Below are positions 7,532 to 9,416 of a stretch of 9,416 bases of DNA, piece after piece. The DNA is taken from the NCBI GenBank assembly GCA_937872125.1, contig CALMNY010000178.1, positions 1-9,416 on the forward strand, written 5' to 3'. Position 1 is the first letter of the stretch, and each line of letters begins with the position of its first letter. The notes below the pieces were generated by a model. The model worked only from the letters and a program-made list of their open reading frames with translations. It did no database searches and was not told where the DNA came from. Both the position numbers and the translations under genes were made by a program. The stretch is from an uncultured Candidatus Competibacteraceae bacterium. GTDB lineage: Bacteria > Pseudomonadota > Gammaproteobacteria > Competibacterales > Competibacteraceae.

Positions 7532-7720
7532 TGCTACGCTTTGGCGGTAAGGATTTTCGGGCCGTTATCATACGCTCTTTTGACTGGATCGCTGATGGGC
7601 ATGGCGTGCAGGGGTGCAGCGTTTCTGGCGCTGGCGTGGGTATAACGTGGTAAAACGGCGGATGGACCGGCGTGGTCTGGCGCGGTTCAACCGGCTTGTT
7701 GGGGGATTGAGGAGCGACGC
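7532..7720. promoter_or_regulatory. Divergent promoter region between MFS gene and rlmD
   Basis: This 189-base non-coding stretch must hold promoters for both flanking genes. On the - strand TATGAT (7572 to 7567) is a good -10 match about 36 bases before the MFS start, but no clear -35 sits at the right distance. On the + strand TATAAC (7641-7646) could be a -10 for rlmD, again with a poor -35. A GAGGAG-type ribosome binding site (about 7709-7714) lies six bases before the rlmD ATG. No operator palindrome or riboswitch is recognised. Confidence 0.35.
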
Positions 7721-9088
7721 ATGAGTGGTTCGGCGGCAAAAAAGCGGCAGGCGCTGGCGGCGATGGCGCCGTTTATCGTCCGCATTGAGGATTTGACCCA
7801 TGAGGGTCACGGCGTGGCGCGGCGCGAGGGCAAGGCCGTGTTCGTCGAGGGCGCGTTGCCGGGAGAGGAAGTTCGCTGCGCGTACACGGCGCGGCGCGGT
7901 CGCCACGATGAGGCGCGCACGCTGGAGGTGCTGACGCCGGCACCGGAACGGGTCGAGCCACGCTGCGCCCATTTCGGAATCTGCGGCGGCTGCGCCCTGC
8001 AACATCTCGACCCGACCGCACAACTGGCGCGCAAGCAACGCTGGCTGCTGGACAGCCTGACCCACATCGGCAAGGTTCAGCCCGAACAGGTGCTGGAACC
8101 GCTGACCGGGCCGATCTGGGGTTATCGGCGGCGGGCGCGGCTGGGCGTTAAGGACGTGACCAAAAAGGGGCGGGTGCTGATCGGTTTCCGCGAGCGGCGC
8201 GGTCCTTATCTGGCCGATCTGCGCCGCTGCGAGATTTTGGATGAACGGGTCGGTGGCCTGCTGGAAGAATTGGCGCGGCTGGTCGAAACCCTGTCCATCC
8301 GCGACCGGTTGCCCCAGATCGAGGTCGCCGGCGGCGATGCGGTGATGAGTCTGAATCTGCGGGTGCTGGCGCCACCGAGTGAAGCCGATTTGGCGCAACT
8401 GCGCTCATTTGGCGAGCGCCATGGACTGGCTCTGTACCTGCAACCGGGCGGCGTGGACAGCGTGCGGGCGCTGGACGATTCCCCCTCACCCCCGGCTCCT
8501 TTCCCACCAGGGGAGAGGAGAGTGTTGAGTTACCGGCTAGCGGATGGGCTGGAGCTGGAATTTCAGCCCCAGCACTTTATCCAGATCAACGCCGCCCTGA
8601 ACCGGGCGCTGGTCGAACGCGCGTGCGAACTGCTGGAACTCGGACCGGAGAATCGCGTGCTGGATTTGTTTTGCGGGCTGGGCAATTTCACCCTGGCGCT
8701 GGCCCGGCGAGTGCGGGAAGTGGTCGGGGTGGAGGGAGACAACGGTTTGGTCGAATGGGCCAGGCACAACGCGGCGCGTAACGGTATCGCCAACGCCGCG
8801 TTTTACGCCGCTGATCTGGCCGGCGACCTGACCGACCAACCCTGGATTCAGGGCGGTTACGACCGCATTCTGCTCGATCCGCCCCGCTCCGGCGCGCTGG
8901 AACTGCTGCCTTGGCTGGCGACGCTGGGCGCGCGGCGGATCGTCTATGTCTCCTGCCATCCCGCTACCCTGGCGCGCGATGTCGGTGAGTTGACACAGCG
9001 CTTCGGCTACCGGTTGCTCGGCGCGGGCGTGCTGGACATGTTTCCGCATACCACGCATGTCGAGTCCATCGCGGTGCTGGCGCGGTGA
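7721..9088 (+). CDS. rlmD: 23S rRNA (uracil(1939)-C(5))-methyltransferase RlmD
   Basis: RlmD (RumA) transfers a methyl group from S-adenosylmethionine to C5 of U1939 in 23S rRNA. The 455-residue protein shows an N-terminal TRAM RNA-binding domain (about 14-73), a [4Fe-4S] site with C82, C88, C91 and C170, the SAM-binding DLFCGLGNF (315-323), LLDPPRSG (384-391), the catalytic nucleophile C412 in YVSCHPATLARD (409-420), and the general-base glutamate E447 near the C-terminus. The start at 7721 follows a good ribosome binding site. It is slightly longer than E. coli RlmD (433 residues); much of the difference is a Pro-rich stretch at residues 254-267, encoded by a palindromic repeat-like insert. 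All catalytic residues are intact, so the protein is probably active. It converges with the next gene, leaving 13 bases between stop codons. Confidence 0.96.
   Translation: MSGSAAKKRQALAAMAPFIVRIEDLTHEGHGVARREGKAVFVEGALPGEEVRCAYTARRGRHDEARTLEVLTPAPERVEPRCAHFGICGGCALQHLDPTAQLARKQRWLLDSLTHIGKVQPEQVLEPLTGPIWGYRRRARLGVKDVTKKGRVLIGFRERRGPYLADLRRCEILDERVGGLLEELARLVETLSIRDRLPQIEVAGGDAVMSLNLRVLAPPSEADLAQLRSFGERHGLALYLQPGGVDSVRALDDSPSPPAPFPPGERRVLSYRLADGLELEFQPQHFIQINAALNRALVERACELLELGPENRVLDLFCGLGNFTLALARRVREVVGVEGDNGLVEWARHNAARNGIANAAFYAADLAGDLTDQPWIQGGYDRILLDPPRSGALELLPWLATLGARRIVYVSCHPATLARDVGELTQRFGYRLLGAGVLDMFPHTTHVESIAVLAR
8482..8522 (+). repeat. Palindromic GC-rich repeat-like element inserted in frame in rlmD
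   Basis: The left part is CCCCTCACCCCCGGCTCC. CTCCTTTCCC (8496-8505) pairs with GGGAGAGGAG (8511-8520) over ten positions, with one T-G wobble, around the loop ACCAG. It resembles the dispersed 'CCCTCACCCC...CTCTCCC...GGGAGAG' elements seen scattered in many proteobacterial genomes. Here it is read as SPSPPAPFPPGERR without breaking the frame. Only one copy was found in the window, so repeat status is inferred from its form. Confidence 0.6.
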
Positions 9089-9101
9089 GCGGTTCGCTGC
9101 T

Positions 9102-9416
9102 CTATGGCCGATAACGCGCCTGCCGGGTAGTCATAGCGGGGTGGGACGATCTGGCGGGATGATGGGGCGTTGCAGATCGGTCCAACCGCAGGAACGCCGG
9201 GTAGCCTTTCGCCCCGCCGTTTCGGTAATCCTCGGCCAATGCTCCGCGCGCTTCGGGTTCGGCGACGCTCAGCGCCTCGATCAACCCCCGGTACAGCAGA
9301 TCGAACAGCCGTTCCAGCGCGAATTGGTGGGTCTGGCCGGTGGCGGCGAACAGCCAGTCACTCAGCGTCATGAACCGCCCAAACGGATCGTCGCCCAGCA
9401 GCAGCGGGCGGGCGTG
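9102..9416 (-). CDS. C-terminal part of probable B12-binding radical SAM protein (DUF4080-type tail), partial
   Basis: The frame is open to the right edge, so only the last 104 residues are seen; the Met at 9371 is internal. The visible part begins HARPLLLGDDPFGRF and continues with LSDWLFAATGQTHQFALERL, an alpha-helical region, then KGYPAFL and a basic tail ending RQARYRP. This pattern recalls the C-terminal DUF4080 region of B12-binding-domain radical SAM proteins, where a PLLL..PF..F segment is followed by a helical stretch and a short Arg-rich end. The cobalamin and radical SAM domains would be outside the window, so neither CxxxCxxC nor a B12 motif can be checked. Function within the family is not well established. 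It faces rlmD tail to tail, with 13 bases between stops. Confidence 0.55.
   Translation of the reverse strand, partial: HARPLLLGDDPFGRFMTLSDWLFAATGQTHQFALERLFDLLYRGLIEALSVAEPEARGALAEDYRNGGAKGYPAFLRLDRSATPHHPARSSHPAMTTRQARYRP

Noticed and set aside
6843..7739. 298-codon - strand frame overlapping the MFS gene and the divergent promoter
   Set aside because: It is out of frame with the MFS gene on the same strand and encodes an Arg/Gly/Pro-rich sequence with no domain.

Overview
This is a GC-rich (roughly 60-65% by eye), densely coding window. RlmD with an N-terminal TRAM domain, a DauA-type SulP permease and a zinc-ribbon NudC together suggest a gammaproteobacterium. Genus cannot be fixed from the sequence; an autotrophic, sulfur-oxidising or polyphosphate/glycogen-accumulating lineage would fit but is only a guess. 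No tRNA, rRNA, CRISPR array or insertion sequence was seen.

Left block (1-3501, + strand): the 3' part of a group-4 [NiFe]-hydrogenase/complex-I-like large subunit (HycE/HyfG type), then its NuoB/HycG-like Fe-S small subunit, then a SulP anion permease whose start codon overlaps the small-subunit stop codon (ATGA). Both cysteine pairs that would hold nickel are replaced in the large subunit, whereas all four Fe-S cysteines of the small subunit remain. This is therefore an 'energy-converting hydrogenase related' (Ehr)-type module rather than a hydrogenase. Tight coupling to a SulP transporter suggests redox- or proton-coupled anion transport, with bicarbonate as an attractive but unproven substrate. 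The membrane subunits (HyfB/NuoL, HyfE and similar) would be expected upstream, outside the window.

Middle block (3518-6092, + strand): NADH pyrophosphatase NudC, a small HD-domain metal-dependent phosphohydrolase, and a class III nucleotidyl cyclase carrying a C-terminal FHA domain. These are closely spaced (16, 58 and 33 bases) and may be read through from the permease operon, but nothing ties their function to it.

Right block (6185-9416): an MFS transporter on the - strand converges on the cyclase and diverges from rlmD (23S rRNA m5U1939 methyltransferase, + strand) across a 189-base promoter region. rlmD contains an in-frame palindromic repeat-like insert encoding a Pro-rich loop. Against the right edge, on the - strand, is the C-terminal part of what looks like a B12-binding radical SAM protein with a DUF4080-type tail.

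The most interesting signal is the nickel-site-less hydrogenase-like pair fused by operon structure to a SulP permease; the rlmD insert comes second.
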